Shown here piece after piece: positions 56,169 to 64,000 of a stretch of 64,000 nucleotides of DNA (position 1 is its first letter; each line of letters starts with the position of its first letter). Made by a program: the position numbers and the translations under genes. Under the pieces are notes generated by a model. The model was not told the origin of the DNA. It saw only the letters and a program-made list of their open reading frames with translations, and ran no database searches. This DNA comes from VFMC01 sp046331225 (GTDB lineage: Bacteria > Actinomycetota > Acidimicrobiia > Acidimicrobiales > Ilumatobacteraceae). The stretch spans positions 62,001 through 126,000 of the forward strand of contig JAXLRF010000004.1 in the NCBI GenBank assembly GCA_046331225.1, given 5' to 3'.

Positions 56169-56777
56169 TCAGACGCCGAGCTTGCGAGCCCGCAGCAGCA
56201 GCACCGACGGTGCGAGCGCGTCGCGGGCGCCCATCGGCGACAGCTCGTGCAGCACGTCGAGGCGGAAGTTGCTGCGCTCGAAGCTCATGAACAGCTCGCC
56301 GATCGACCGGGCGACGCTGCCGTAGCGGTGGCGGGGTGCGTCGACGCCCGAGTCGAACATCGCCGCCACGGGATGGGTGAGCGACACGACGAAGGCAGCG
56401 TCGGGACGCAGGACGCGGTGCACCTGGCGCAAGAGACGCGGCAGGTCGTCGACGTCGTCGAGGGTCTGGGTCGCGACGACCAGGTCGACGGATCCGCTGG
56501 TGGCGAAGCCGAGGTCGGCGAGCTCGCCCTGGTGGCACTCGACGCGCACCTCGTGCTCCTCGGCGGCGCGGCGCAGGTCGGCGATGCGCTCGGCGCTCGG
56601 GTCGATCGCGATGGACTTGGCACCGGCCACGGCGAGCGTGACCGCGTTGGGTGCCGTGCCGGCAGGGACGGGGCCGATGCCGAGCTCGATCGTCCGTCGC
56701 CCCGACACGTTGCCGCAGAGGCGGAACTCGCCCTCGTCGGCGACACCCTTGCCGTACCACACGTTGCTCGCACTCAT
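56169..56777 (-). CDS. class I SAM-dependent methyltransferase
   Basis: 202 residues: SAM motif ELGIGPVPAGTAPNAV near residue 30, IAIDPSAERI, DLVVATQTLDDVDDLPRLLRQVHRVLRPDAAFVV (motifs IV-VI of UbiE/Methyltransf_11 proteins). Substrate unknown. It is convergent with the GGDEF-EAL gene, whose stop is one base from its own stop. Confidence 0.88.
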   Translation of the reverse strand: MSASNVWYGKGVADEGEFRLCGNVSGRRTIELGIGPVPAGTAPNAVTLAVAGAKSIAIDPSAERIADLRRAAEEHEVRVECHQGELADLGFATSGSVDLVVATQTLDDVDDLPRLLRQVHRVLRPDAAFVVSLTHPVAAMFDSGVDAPRHRYGSVARSIGELFMSFERSNFRLDVLHELSPMGARDALAPSVLLLRARKLGV

Positions 56778-56890
56778 GGATCCCAGTGTGACCGATGCGC
56801 GCGACGGCTCGGCGGATCGCCGGTCGCATCACCCGCCGGGGCGGCGCACCAGCCGACGCCGGGTCGGAGTGGTCGGTAGCCTGGGTCTCC

Positions 56891-57307
56891 ATGTCGTCGC
56901 AGGGCCACTTCTCCGCCGGTGCGCTGCGCGGCGCCGGTCGCGGTGTGGTCGATCACCGGCTCGCGCGACGTCACCTGGTGAACGAGTTCCGTCGCGGTCG
57001 CCTGCGCCAGGACCAGATCTGCGACGCGCATCCCGAGCTCATCCGTGCGGCGCGCAACCTGGGCACCGAGAGTCGTGCCACGTGCCCGATCTGCGAGGCC
57101 GCGAAGCTGCGGCTCGTCACCTACGTCTTCGGGTCGCGCCTGCCGTCGCACGGTCGCTGTGTGTCGACCGCGAAGGAGATGGCGGCGCTCAACGCTCGCT
57201 CGGACGACCTGACGGCCTACGTGGTCGAGGCGTGTGTCGAGTGCCGGTGGCACCACCTGCTCCGCGTGCTGCCGGTGGGTGGCAAACGGGCTCGTCGCAC
57301 GGGCTGA
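56891..57307 (+). CDS. DUF5318 family protein
   Basis: 138 residues with two Cys pairs, CPIC near residue 60 and CVEC near 117 followed by RWHHLLRVLP, a probable zinc site. An actinobacterial family (Rv0049 type) usually found near rpsF, as here. TAGCCT (56877-56882) ends eight bases before the ATG and no Shine-Dalgarno is seen. Function unknown. Confidence 0.85.
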   Translation: MSSQGHFSAGALRGAGRGVVDHRLARRHLVNEFRRGRLRQDQICDAHPELIRAARNLGTESRATCPICEAAKLRLVTYVFGSRLPSHGRCVSTAKEMAALNARSDDLTAYVVEACVECRWHHLLRVLPVGGKRARRTG

Positions 57308-57329
57308 GCCGACCGCACGGACCCGCGCG

Positions 57330-57902
57330 TCAGAACGGGCTGAGCCCCATGCGGTTGCGCACGGCGATCGCCTCGCCGACGTGCGCCTGGCCGTGGCCGA
57401 GGATCGGCCATTGCACGAACCAGTCGACGGTGTGCCCGCTCCACATGCCGAACAGCCAGTCGAGCTCTCCCGGGTCGAGCTCGGCGCGGCCCTGCAGCCG
57501 GCGTGGGGTGTCGGGCACGACCGCCATGGCCATGGCCGACAGCCGCTGCAGCCAGCGCTGGGTGGCGTCGAACGTGGCCGTCACGTAGGCACGCAACGCC
57601 TCGGGATCGAGCGCGGCGGTGACGTCGCGCTGTTCACGCTCGCCGAGCCCCGACGACACGGGCAGCTCGGCGAGGCCGAGGGCGGGCGCATGGGTCAGGT
57701 AGAGCGGTGGCTTGTTGCGGATGACCGTGGTGAGCGCGAGGTCCTGGTGGCGGGCCAGGTGGAGCAGCAGCCATGCGATGCTCGACCCGCCACCGTCGGC
57801 CTGCTCGTCCCACCGCTCGACGGGGACCAGGTCGACGACGGCACCGAACAGTCGGCGGCGGAGGTCGGTGTGCGCGTCGAGCAGCCAGGCCTGGAGGTCC
57901 AT
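57330..57902 (-). CDS. DinB-like (mycothiol transferase-fold) protein
   Basis: 190 residues with a DinB/MDMPI-type four-helix-bundle look: MDLQAWLLDAHTDLRRRLFGAV, a SSIAWLLLHLARHQDLAL His motif near residue 50, and GHTVDWFVQWPILGHGQAHVGEA near 165 with the second His motif (HGQAH). These proteins are thiol-dependent transferases or detoxification enzymes; substrate unknown. TACGGT (57910-57915) ends seven bases before the ATG, suggesting a leaderless mRNA. Confidence 0.82.
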   Translation of the reverse strand: MDLQAWLLDAHTDLRRRLFGAVVDLVPVERWDEQADGGGSSIAWLLLHLARHQDLALTTVIRNKPPLYLTHAPALGLAELPVSSGLGEREQRDVTAALDPEALRAYVTATFDATQRWLQRLSAMAMAVVPDTPRRLQGRAELDPGELDWLFGMWSGHTVDWFVQWPILGHGQAHVGEAIAVRNRMGLSPF

Positions 57903-57985
57903 CGATCGCACCGTACTGCGCGACGCCGCCGTCGTGACGAAGGACCCTGCTCGGCTCGATACCGCAGGGGGTATGTTCGGACCCC

Positions 57986-58495
57986 GTGAACCCGCGCTCC
58001 CCCCGCACCGACTCGTCCGCCCGCCGCGCTGCGCTCGTCGCCGCACCGTTCGTGCTGGTCGCGGCGCTCGGTCTCGCGGCCTGTGGGGGTGGCGGCGACG
58101 ACGCCTCCGACCCGGCGACGACCGACGTCGCGGCCGCCGCGGCCCCGGCTGGTGCCACGACGACGGCATCGCCCCGGTTGTTGTCGCCGGCCGACGCCCA
58201 GGCGTTCCTGGCCGCCCCACCCGCAGGCCTCACCGTGCTCGACGTGCGCACCGCCGAGGAGTTCGCCGCAGGCCACCTCGAGGGCGCCACGATGATCGAC
58301 TTCCAGTCGGCGACCTTCGGCGCCGACGTCGACCAGCTGCCCCACGACGCCCCGGTGTTCGTGTACTGCCACTCGGGCAACCGCAGCGGGCAGGCCGTGG
58401 CCCAGATGGTGGCCCTCGGTTTCACCGACATCGGCGAGCTCGACGGCGGGATCGCCGCGTGGCAGGCGGCCGGCCTGCCGATCGTCACCGGCTGA
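57986..58495 (+). CDS. rhodanese-domain lipoprotein
   Basis: 169 residues. A lipoprotein signal peptide ends in LAAC with Cys33 as the lipidated residue. After an Ala/Thr linker comes one rhodanese domain with the active-site loop YCHSGNRSG (Cys128). It probably transfers sulfane sulfur or handles redox stress on the outer face of the membrane. GTG start; TATGTT (57972-57977) ends eight bases upstream. Confidence 0.9.
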   Translation: MNPRSPRTDSSARRAALVAAPFVLVAALGLAACGGGGDDASDPATTDVAAAAAPAGATTTASPRLLSPADAQAFLAAPPAGLTVLDVRTAEEFAAGHLEGATMIDFQSATFGADVDQLPHDAPVFVYCHSGNRSGQAVAQMVALGFTDIGELDGGIAAWQAAGLPIVTG

Positions 58496-58524
58496 CCGGC
58501 TGACCGGCTGACCGGCTGACCGGC
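58493..58524 (+). repeat. four 8-bp tandem repeats at the rhodanese stop
   Basis: TGACCGGC is repeated four times in a row, and the first TGA is the stop codon of the rhodanese gene. Slippage would leave the protein unchanged. Confidence 0.85.
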
Positions 58525-58582
58525 GCGCAGCCGCGGGGTCACACCCCCGTGATCAGCTGGTGCCATGTGGAAGATCACCCGT

Positions 58583-58588
58583 TACGCT
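58583..58588 (+). promoter_or_regulatory. possible rpsF operon -10 box
   Basis: TACGCT with GTGCCA 17 bp upstream, about 80 bp before rpsF. A second candidate, CATATT near 58598, is weaker. Confidence 0.35.
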
Positions 58589-58670
58589 TGCCGGGTCATA
58601 TTCACCCTGCCCCACACCGGGGCCCCGGGCCGCAGGAACGGTCACGGGTCCGAAGGGAGGTTCCACACGC

Positions 58671-59003
58671 ATGCAGCGTGCCTATGAACTCATGGTCATC
58701 ATCGACGGTGACCTCGAAGACACCCCCGCACGGGCGTGGATCAAGTCGATCACCGACTCGATCACCGCGGCCGGCGGCGCGGTGCACGGCAAGCCCGACT
58801 GGTGGGGTCGCCGCCAGTTCGCCTACCCGATCAACAAGAAGGAATACGGCTACTACGTCGTGTTCAACCTTCACGCCGCGGGTGGCGCCCTCGACGAACT
58901 CGAGCGTTCGTTCCGCATCGCCGACGACATCGTCCGCCACAAGCTCATCCGTCTGCCCGATGCCGAGGCGGCTCGCCGCGGCATGTCGGGGGCTGCGGCC
59001 TGA
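58671..59003 (+). CDS. rpsF: 30S ribosomal protein bS6
   Basis: 110 residues with the bS6 pattern: MQRAYELMVIIDGDLED at the N-terminus, WGRRQFAYPINKKEYGYYVVFNL in the middle. Strong GAAGGGAGG upstream. First gene of rpsF-ssb-rpsR-rplI. Confidence 0.97.
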   Translation: MQRAYELMVIIDGDLEDTPARAWIKSITDSITAAGGAVHGKPDWWGRRQFAYPINKKEYGYYVVFNLHAAGGALDELERSFRIADDIVRHKLIRLPDAEAARRGMSGAAA

Positions 59004-59031
59004 CGGCCGCTCGTCACGAAGGAGGCCGGAC

Positions 59032-59526
59032 ATGGCCGACAACGAGATCACAGTCATCGGCAACCTCACCCGGGAGCCCGAGCTCCGCTTCACCGCCGGC
59101 GGCACCGCCACCTGCGGCTTCGGCGTGGCCGTGAATCGCCGGTACCAGCAGAACGGCGAGTGGGTCGACGCACCCACCAACTTCTTCAACGTGACCGTGT
59201 GGGGTCAGTACGGCGAGAACGTCGCCGCGTCGCTGAGCAAGGGCGACCGCGTGCTCGTGAAGGGCCGTCTCGACTTCCGCAAGTACCAGAACAAGGACGG
59301 TGTCGAGGTCACGACCCACGACATCATCGCCGACGAGGTCGCCCCGTCGCTCAAGTACGCCACCGCCCAGATGACCCGCATCGAGCGCTCGGGCGGCCAG
59401 GGCGGCCAGGGTGGCGGCAACTACCAGGGCGGCGGTGGCCGCCAGGGTGGTGGTGGCGGCAACTACCAGGGCGGTGGTGGCGGTCGTCCCGCCGATCCCG
59501 TCTACGGCGACGAAGAGCCGTTCTGA
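59032..59526 (+). CDS. ssb: single-stranded DNA-binding protein
   Basis: 164 residues: OB-fold (NEITVIGNLTREPELRFT; FFNVTVWGQYGENVA; DRVLVKGRLDFRKY), a Gly/Gln-rich disordered tail, and an acidic tip ending GDEEPF that recruits partner proteins. AAGGAGG precedes the ATG. Coats single-stranded DNA at forks. Confidence 0.97.
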   Translation: MADNEITVIGNLTREPELRFTAGGTATCGFGVAVNRRYQQNGEWVDAPTNFFNVTVWGQYGENVAASLSKGDRVLVKGRLDFRKYQNKDGVEVTTHDIIADEVAPSLKYATAQMTRIERSGGQGGQGGGNYQGGGGRQGGGGGNYQGGGGGRPADPVYGDEEPF

Positions 59527-59589
59527 TCCGACTGATCCCGCACCAGCCTTCGCTGATACACCGATCGAATCGTTCGAACTGAGAGAACC

Positions 59590-60003
59590 ATGACCAGCAA
59601 GAAGAACAAGGCGCGCGCACCGCGCGAGGCCAACCCGAAGAAGTTCAAGAAGAAGACCAGCGTCCTCGTCACCGAGAAGGTCGAGTACGTCGACTACAAG
59701 GACGTCAACCTCCTGCAGCGCTTCGTCAGCGACCGCTCGAAGATCCGCAACCGTCGGGTCACGGGCAACGACGTGCAGCAGCAGCGCGACATCGCCAACG
59801 CGGTCAAGAACGCCCGCGAGATGGCGCTCCTGCCCTACACCAAGCGCGTCGCCCAGACCCGCGCCGGTCGCCCGCCGCGTGACGGCGACGACCGTCGCGA
59901 GCGTGGCCCGCGTCGTGACGAGGCGGCGGCGACCGAGGCCGACGTCGAGGCGACGGTGACCACGGACGAGAGCACCGACGCCGGCGACGAGGTGGAGGCC
60001 TGA
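59590..60003 (+). CDS. rpsR: 30S ribosomal protein bS18 with acidic C-terminal extension
   Basis: 137 residues. Residues 1-95 are bS18 (VEYVDYKDVNLLQRFVSDRSKIRNRR; LLPYTKRV), and a further 40 residues form a charged tail (RDGDDRRERGPRRDEAAATEA..., Asp/Glu/Thr-rich). Most bS18 proteins are 75-90 residues, so the tail is unusual. No Cys zinc motif is present (C-minus form). Confidence 0.93.
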   Translation: MTSKKNKARAPREANPKKFKKKTSVLVTEKVEYVDYKDVNLLQRFVSDRSKIRNRRVTGNDVQQQRDIANAVKNAREMALLPYTKRVAQTRAGRPPRDGDDRRERGPRRDEAAATEADVEATVTTDESTDAGDEVEA

Positions 60004-60004
60004 C

Positions 60005-60448
60005 ATGAAGGTGATCCTCCGCAACGACCTCGCCGGTCTCGGCAAGCGCGGTGACATCGTCGAGGTGAGCGACGGCTACGCCCGCAACTACCTGCTCCCG
60101 AAGGGTCTCGGGTTCACCGCGACCGAGGGTGCCGTCAACCAGGCCAAGGCGATGCGCCGTGCACGCGATCTGCGCGACGCGGCCGATCGCGAGTCGGCCC
60201 AGACCATCGCCTCGGCGCTGGTCGCCAAGACCATCACGATCACGGCCAAGGCCGGTTCCGAGGGCAAGCTCTTCGGCTCGGTCACCACCGGTGACATCGC
60301 TCAGGCGATCCACGCCCAGGCGAACATCTCGATCGACCGCAAGAAGCTGCACGTCGAGCCGATCAAGTCGGTCGGCACGTACAGCGTGTCGGTCAAGTTG
60401 CACGCCGACGTGGAGTTCCCCGTCAGCGTCGACGTCGTCAAGGCCTGA
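60005..60448 (+). CDS. rplI: 50S ribosomal protein bL9
   Basis: 147 residues: MKVILRNDLAGLGKRGDIVEVSDGYARNYLLPKG is the bL9 N-domain, followed by the long helix and a C-terminal domain (GKLFGSVTTGDIAQAI; VSVKLHADVEFPVSV). One base separates it from rpsR. Confidence 0.97.
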   Translation: MKVILRNDLAGLGKRGDIVEVSDGYARNYLLPKGLGFTATEGAVNQAKAMRRARDLRDAADRESAQTIASALVAKTITITAKAGSEGKLFGSVTTGDIAQAIHAQANISIDRKKLHVEPIKSVGTYSVSVKLHADVEFPVSVDVVKA

Positions 60449-60480
60449 TCGGCCCGACGACGAGTCGCACCGCTCGTGGT

Positions 60481-60506
60481 GCCGACCGGGGTCGACCCCG
60501 GTCGGC
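60481..60506. terminator. perfect 26-bp palindrome, probable terminator of the rpsF operon
   Basis: GCCGACCGGGG / CCCCGGTCGGC arms of 11 bp around TCGA, 33 bp after the rplI stop. A stable hairpin without a T-tract. The rest of 60507-60803 holds a CCCACGATCGTGGG palindrome near 60590, TTGTCC near 60733 and the dnaB leader, but no gene. Confidence 0.5.
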
Positions 60507-60803
60507 GCCGAGCCGGTGCCGGTGACGTCCGTCTCGACCGTCGTCCGCGCTCGGACCGGTCCGGTTTCCACCGCTTTCCACACCGTGCCCCCACGATCGT
60601 GGGTTTGTGCACATCCCCCGCGATCGGGGCGCCCCCGAACGCTGGACCCCCAGGTCACACCCCTCGTGCATGCTGACGAGGTGCTCGCGCGCGCCCGTCG
60701 ACATCCCCCGCACCGTCCACAGCACGAGCAGGTTGTCCCCAGGAAAGACACAGGTAGTTGGCACTAGCGATCCCCAGGCCCACGCGACGAAGGTGAGATC
60801 CCC

Positions 60804-63464
60804 ATGGCAGTGAACGACGACCGCTCCGACCGTCGCGCGACCGCGCCTCGCCGCACCGACGCCCGGGTCCCGCCGCACAACCTCGACGCCGAGGAGAGTC
60901 TGCTCGGCGCCCTGCTGCTGTCGCGTGAGGTCGTCGGCAACGTGGCCGAGCTCGGGTTGTCCGTCGACCACTTCTACAAGCCCGCCCACCAGCACATCTA
61001 CGCCGCGGTCCGCGGGCTGATGGCCACCGGCCAGCCGGTCGACATCGTCACCGTCGCCGACGAGCTGCGCCGCAACGGCCTGCTCGACGAGATCGGCGGG
61101 CCGCAGTTCCTGCTCGAGCTGCAGAACGCCACCCCGGCGATCTCCAACGCCGGCCGCTACGCCAAGATCGTCCAGGACACCGCCGTCCTCCGCCGCATGA
61201 TCAGCGTCGCGAGCGAGATCGCCGAGCTCGCCTACCACGAGCCCGACGACGTCACGAAGGCTCTCGACGAGGCCGAGACGAAGATGTTCGAGGTCGCCGA
61301 GGACCGGGTGGTCGACTCGACCAAGCCGCTCGCCGAGCTGCTGCCGCTCGCGATGGACAAGCTGCAGGAGACCTTCGACCGCGGCGACACGATCACGGGT
61401 ACGGCCACCGGCTTCAACGACCTCGACGAGATCATGTCCGGCCTGCAGCCGAGCACCCTCAACATCGTCGGCGCGAGGCCCGCCATGGGCAAGTGCGTCG
61501 CCTGGGACACACCGATGGTCGACCCGACCACCGGTGAGGTGCGGACTGCCGAGGACTGGTACCTCGCCGGCGTCCGCGGCGAGACCGTCAGGTGCTCCAC
61601 ACTCGACGACGCCGGGGTGGTTCGGTCAGCGCCGTTCGGTGGCTTCTACTGCGACGGCGAGAAGCCGCTGTTGCGCGTGACCACCCGGTCGGGACGTACG
61701 ATCCGGATCACCGCCGAGCACCCGTTGCTCACGGGGCGCGGCTGGCAACCGCTCGCCGACATCCCGGTGGGCACGCGCATCGCCGTGCCGCGTGCGCTCC
61801 CCGTCTTCGGCGAGCGTCCGCTGCCCGACGCCGAGATCGACCTCCTCGCGCTCCTGATCGGCGATGGTTCGCCGACGAGCCGCACGTCGCCGTTGCTCAC
61901 GACGGCGAGCGAGGACGTCCTGGCCGTGGCACGCGCCGCTGCCGCCGAGCTCGGCGCATCCCTCGTCGTCGACCGTCCGGCCGGGCGCGCCACCACGTGG
62001 CGCATCGTCGCCGGGCAACGTGGGCACAACCGGCCGAACCCGGTGATCGACGTGTTGCGGCGACATCAGGTGTGGGGGTGTGATGCGCACGCCAAGCGGG
62101 TGCCGGCCGCGGTGTTCACGGCGCCGCGAGCCCAGGTCGCGAGGTTCCTCCATCGGCTGTTCGCCACCGACGGCACCGCCTGGGTCGCCGCGGCCGGGAA
62201 CCCGCGCATCGGGTACGCCAGCGTGTCCGAGCACCTGGCGCGTGACGTGGCGCACCTGCTGCTCCGTTTCGGCATCCGGGCCAAGCTGCGTCGCCGATCC
62301 GTCGCGTACCGAGGCGAACGCCGCCCGGCGTTCGAGGTCGAGGTGACGGACGCGCCGTCACTGTGCGTGTTCGCCGACGAGATCGGCATCCTCGGCAAGG
62401 ACGAGGCCGTCGACCGCGTGATGGCAACGGTCCGAGGGCGTGCTGCCCGGTCGAGCTTCACGCTCGACACGTTGCCGATGGACGTGTGGGACGACGTGGT
62501 CAAGGCCAAGGGCGATCGATCGTGGGCCGATGTCAGCCGCGCAGCCGGTCGGGCGGCGAGTCACAACTGGCATCCGTACCGGCGGCGGCCGCGCCGCGAG
62601 ACGATTGCCCTGCTGGCACAGGTGCTCGACAGCGACGTCCTTCGGCGATGGGCCTCGCCCGATGTTGCGTGGGACGAGATCGTGTCGATCGAGTCCAGCG
62701 GCTCGGACCGGATCTACGACTTCAACGTGCCGGGTACCCACAACTTCGTCGCCGCCGACGTGTTCGTGCACAACACGGCGTTCGGGTTGGGGATCGCGAC
62801 GCACGTGGCGATGACGGCGAAGAAGCCCGCGTTGTTCTTCTCGCTCGAGATGGGGCACGCCGAGCTCACCCAGCGAATCCTGTCGAGCGAGGCGCGGGTC
62901 GACTCGCAGAAGTTGCGCACGGGCCGGCTCGTCGACAGCGACTGGACCAAGATCGGCCGGGCGATCAACCGGCTCGAGGTGCCGCTGTTCCTCGACGACA
63001 ACCCGCGCGTCACGGTGATGGAGATCCGGGCCAAGGCCCGTCGTGTGAAGGCCCGCTACGGCGGCATCTCGCTGATCGTGATCGACTACCTCCAGCTGAT
63101 GAGCGGTGGCGCGAGTGCCGAGAACCGCCAACTCGAGGTGAGCGAGATCAGCCGTGGTCTGAAGATCCTGGCCCGTGAGCTCGAGGTGCCGATCATCGCC
63201 CTCAGCCAGCTGAGCCGAAACCTCGAGGCCCGTGCCGACAAGCGGCCGATGCTCGCCGACCTGCGTGAGTCCGGTTCGCTCGAGCAGGACGCCGACGTCG
63301 TGATGTTCCTGTACCGCGACGAGGTCTACAACCGGGAGTCGCCCGACAAGGGCCTGGCCGAGGTGATCATCGCCAAGCACCGTTCCGGTCCGACCGGTGT
63401 GGTGCGGCTGGTGTTCAACGGTGCGTACACCCGCTACGACAACGCGGCGAAGGGCCTCAACTAG
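60804..63464 (+). CDS. dnaB: replicative DNA helicase DnaB with an intein
   Basis: 886 residues encoding a 459-residue mature helicase after splicing. Exteins: residues 1-230 (N-terminal collar domain beginning NLDAEESLLGALLLSREV) and 658-886 (RecA-like domain with SLEMGHAELTQRILS, LIVIDYLQLMSG, GSLEQDADVVMFLYRDE). The break is after the Lys of the Walker A loop (GARPAMGK|TAFG). AAGGTGAG precedes the ATG. DciA, its loader, is also in the window. It is in the normal place downstream of rplI. Confidence 0.97.
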   Translation: MAVNDDRSDRRATAPRRTDARVPPHNLDAEESLLGALLLSREVVGNVAELGLSVDHFYKPAHQHIYAAVRGLMATGQPVDIVTVADELRRNGLLDEIGGPQFLLELQNATPAISNAGRYAKIVQDTAVLRRMISVASEIAELAYHEPDDVTKALDEAETKMFEVAEDRVVDSTKPLAELLPLAMDKLQETFDRGDTITGTATGFNDLDEIMSGLQPSTLNIVGARPAMGKCVAWDTPMVDPTTGEVRTAEDWYLAGVRGETVRCSTLDDAGVVRSAPFGGFYCDGEKPLLRVTTRSGRTIRITAEHPLLTGRGWQPLADIPVGTRIAVPRALPVFGERPLPDAEIDLLALLIGDGSPTSRTSPLLTTASEDVLAVARAAAAELGASLVVDRPAGRATTWRIVAGQRGHNRPNPVIDVLRRHQVWGCDAHAKRVPAAVFTAPRAQVARFLHRLFATDGTAWVAAAGNPRIGYASVSEHLARDVAHLLLRFGIRAKLRRRSVAYRGERRPAFEVEVTDAPSLCVFADEIGILGKDEAVDRVMATVRGRAARSSFTLDTLPMDVWDDVVKAKGDRSWADVSRAAGRAASHNWHPYRRRPRRETIALLAQVLDSDVLRRWASPDVAWDEIVSIESSGSDRIYDFNVPGTHNFVAADVFVHNTAFGLGIATHVAMTAKKPALFFSLEMGHAELTQRILSSEARVDSQKLRTGRLVDSDWTKIGRAINRLEVPLFLDDNPRVTVMEIRAKARRVKARYGGISLIVIDYLQLMSGGASAENRQLEVSEISRGLKILARELEVPIIALSQLSRNLEARADKRPMLADLRESGSLEQDADVVMFLYRDEVYNRESPDKGLAEVIIAKHRSGPTGVVRLVFNGAYTRYDNAAKGLN
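61494..62774 (+). mobile_element. DnaB intein with LAGLIDADG homing endonuclease
   Basis: 427 residues (231-657 of the precursor). It starts with Cys (CVAWDTPMVD), has a TAEHPLLT block-B motif near 303, two dodecapeptide endonuclease motifs (LLIGDG near 350, LFATDG near 452) whose acidic residues are intact, and ends YDFNVPGTHNFVAADVFVHN before an extein Thr. All splice-junction residues are present, so both splicing and homing look functional. Without splicing the P-loop is broken. Confidence 0.95.
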
Positions 63465-64000
63465 TCGGCGACGCCGAAGGCCTCGCGGTAGGTCGCCTCG
63501 AACGGCTCGGGATCGCCCGTGGCGACGCCGGCGACCTCGCCGGTGTCGAGGTGGGTCGACAGGAACCCGAGGCACAGGTGCCAGCCTGCAGCTGCCTGCC
63601 AGGGCTCCACGGGCGCCGGGCCGAGCCAGGCGGTCAGGACGAGCCGGGTGCCGCCCTCGACGGGTTCGAGGTCGAACCGGATGATGTCGCCGCCCCAGTC
63701 CCACTCGAAGGTGGTGATGGGCTCCCAGATCCGGATCTCGCCGGCGAGGTACTGGTCGGGGTCGTCGATGCCGAACCGCTCGATCATCGCCGGCCAGAAC
63801 GGCAACTGCACGGCGGCGCCGCCCCGTCGTTCGCCGACGATGTCGACCGGGAGCCAGGCTGCCAGGTGGTCGCTCTCGGTGATCGCGCGCCAGACCACTT
63901 CGGGTGCGTGGCGGAGGGTGCGCTCGTAGCGCAGGCCGGTGCGGTCGCCGTCGCGCAGGACACGCCCGAGGGGCGCCTCCGGGGTGGCATGCGTGGTCAT
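63461..64000 (-). CDS. SRPBCC (AHSA1-like) domain protein
   Basis: 179 residues starting at ATG 64000, at the window edge, so a more upstream start cannot be excluded. The START/Bet v1-like pattern is clear: LRYERTLRHAPEVVWRAITESDHLAAWLP, FEWDWGGDIIRFDLEPVEGGTRLVLT, and a C-terminal WHLCLGFLSTHLD. These proteins bind hydrophobic ligands or activate Hsp90-like chaperones; role here unknown. Its stop overlaps the dnaB stop on the other strand (CTAG). Confidence 0.85.
   Translation of the reverse strand: MTTHATPEAPLGRVLRDGDRTGLRYERTLRHAPEVVWRAITESDHLAAWLPVDIVGERRGGAAVQLPFWPAMIERFGIDDPDQYLAGEIRIWEPITTFEWDWGGDIIRFDLEPVEGGTRLVLTAWLGPAPVEPWQAAAGWHLCLGFLSTHLDTGEVAGVATGDPEPFEATYREAFGVAD

Noticed and set aside
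60607..60813. 68-codon frame before dnaB
   Set aside because: No ribosome binding site, poor composition, and it overlaps the dnaB start region.

Overview
The window is high-GC (roughly 70% by eye) chromosomal DNA around the replication origin of an actinobacterium. The order pcnA / DUF6049 gene / (kinase) / sigma / anti-sigma / trxB / trxA / cwlM-like // parB-parA-rsmG-jag-yidC-yidD-rnpA-rpmH // dnaA-dnaN-recF-dciA-gyrB-gyrA follows the Mycobacterium origin region closely. DUF3566 next to gyrA and DUF5318 also point to Actinomycetota. The differences (no murJ in the sigma-factor cluster, rpsF-ssb-rpsR-rplI-dnaB on the pcnA side) suggest a deep non-mycobacterial lineage, possibly Acidimicrobiia. 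That placement is an inference.

Layout. Bases 1-1423 are unlike the rest: an AT-richer stretch, a minus-strand gene open to the left edge with a primase/replication-like look, and inverted repeats, all lying 3' of a tRNA-Ala gene. This looks like the end of an integrated element. Bases 1424-22100 hold accessory metabolism and regulation: a luciferase-like oxidoreductase, a K+ channel, hydrolases, a D-aminoacylase-like amidohydrolase, tryptophan 2,3-dioxygenase, an EF-G paralogue, an amidase-TetR operon, a PspC two-component system facing a PspC membrane protein, a molybdopterin oxidoreductase and an MgtE_N/CBS-DUF1003 pair. Bases 22024-33131 hold tRNA-Ile, DUF3566, gyrA, gyrB, dciA, recF, dnaN and dnaA, all leftward, with oriC-type DNA around dnaN-dnaA. 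Bases 33132-40214 hold rpmH-rnpA-yidD-yidC-jag-rsmG, then a 1.6-kb non-coding block with eleven parS-type sites, then parA-parB. Bases 40372-50556 hold, leftward, a cwlM-like gene, trxA, trxB, a small membrane protein, anti-sigma, ECF sigma, a Ser/Thr kinase, DegV, a DUF6049-type protein and an acetyltransferase. Bases 50583-64000 hold an HDAC-like deacetylase, the CCA-adding enzyme, a GGDEF-EAL protein, several small enzymes, rpsF-ssb-rpsR-rplI, an intein-containing dnaB and a SRPBCC protein.

How it works together. Most genes concern replication initiation (DnaA, DnaN, RecF, DciA, DnaB, SSB, gyrase), origin segregation (ParA, ParB, the parS array), membrane-protein insertion and RNA processing (YidC, YidD, RnpA), and cell-envelope and redox control (sigma/anti-sigma, kinase, CwlM-like, thioredoxin system). 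Many monocistronic or first genes lack a Shine-Dalgarno and instead carry a TANNNT box ending 6-8 nt before the start codon, which suggests widespread leaderless transcription. Genes inside operons are often joined by 1- or 4-base stop/start overlaps.

Most notable: the parS array, the left-edge mobile-element-like gene, the DnaB P-loop intein, the kinase that looks like the C-terminal half of the mycobacterial MviN fusion, an 11-bp-phased operator array between the two PspC genes, and a second DnaA-box cluster after parB. All functional calls come from reading the sequence; no database search was run.
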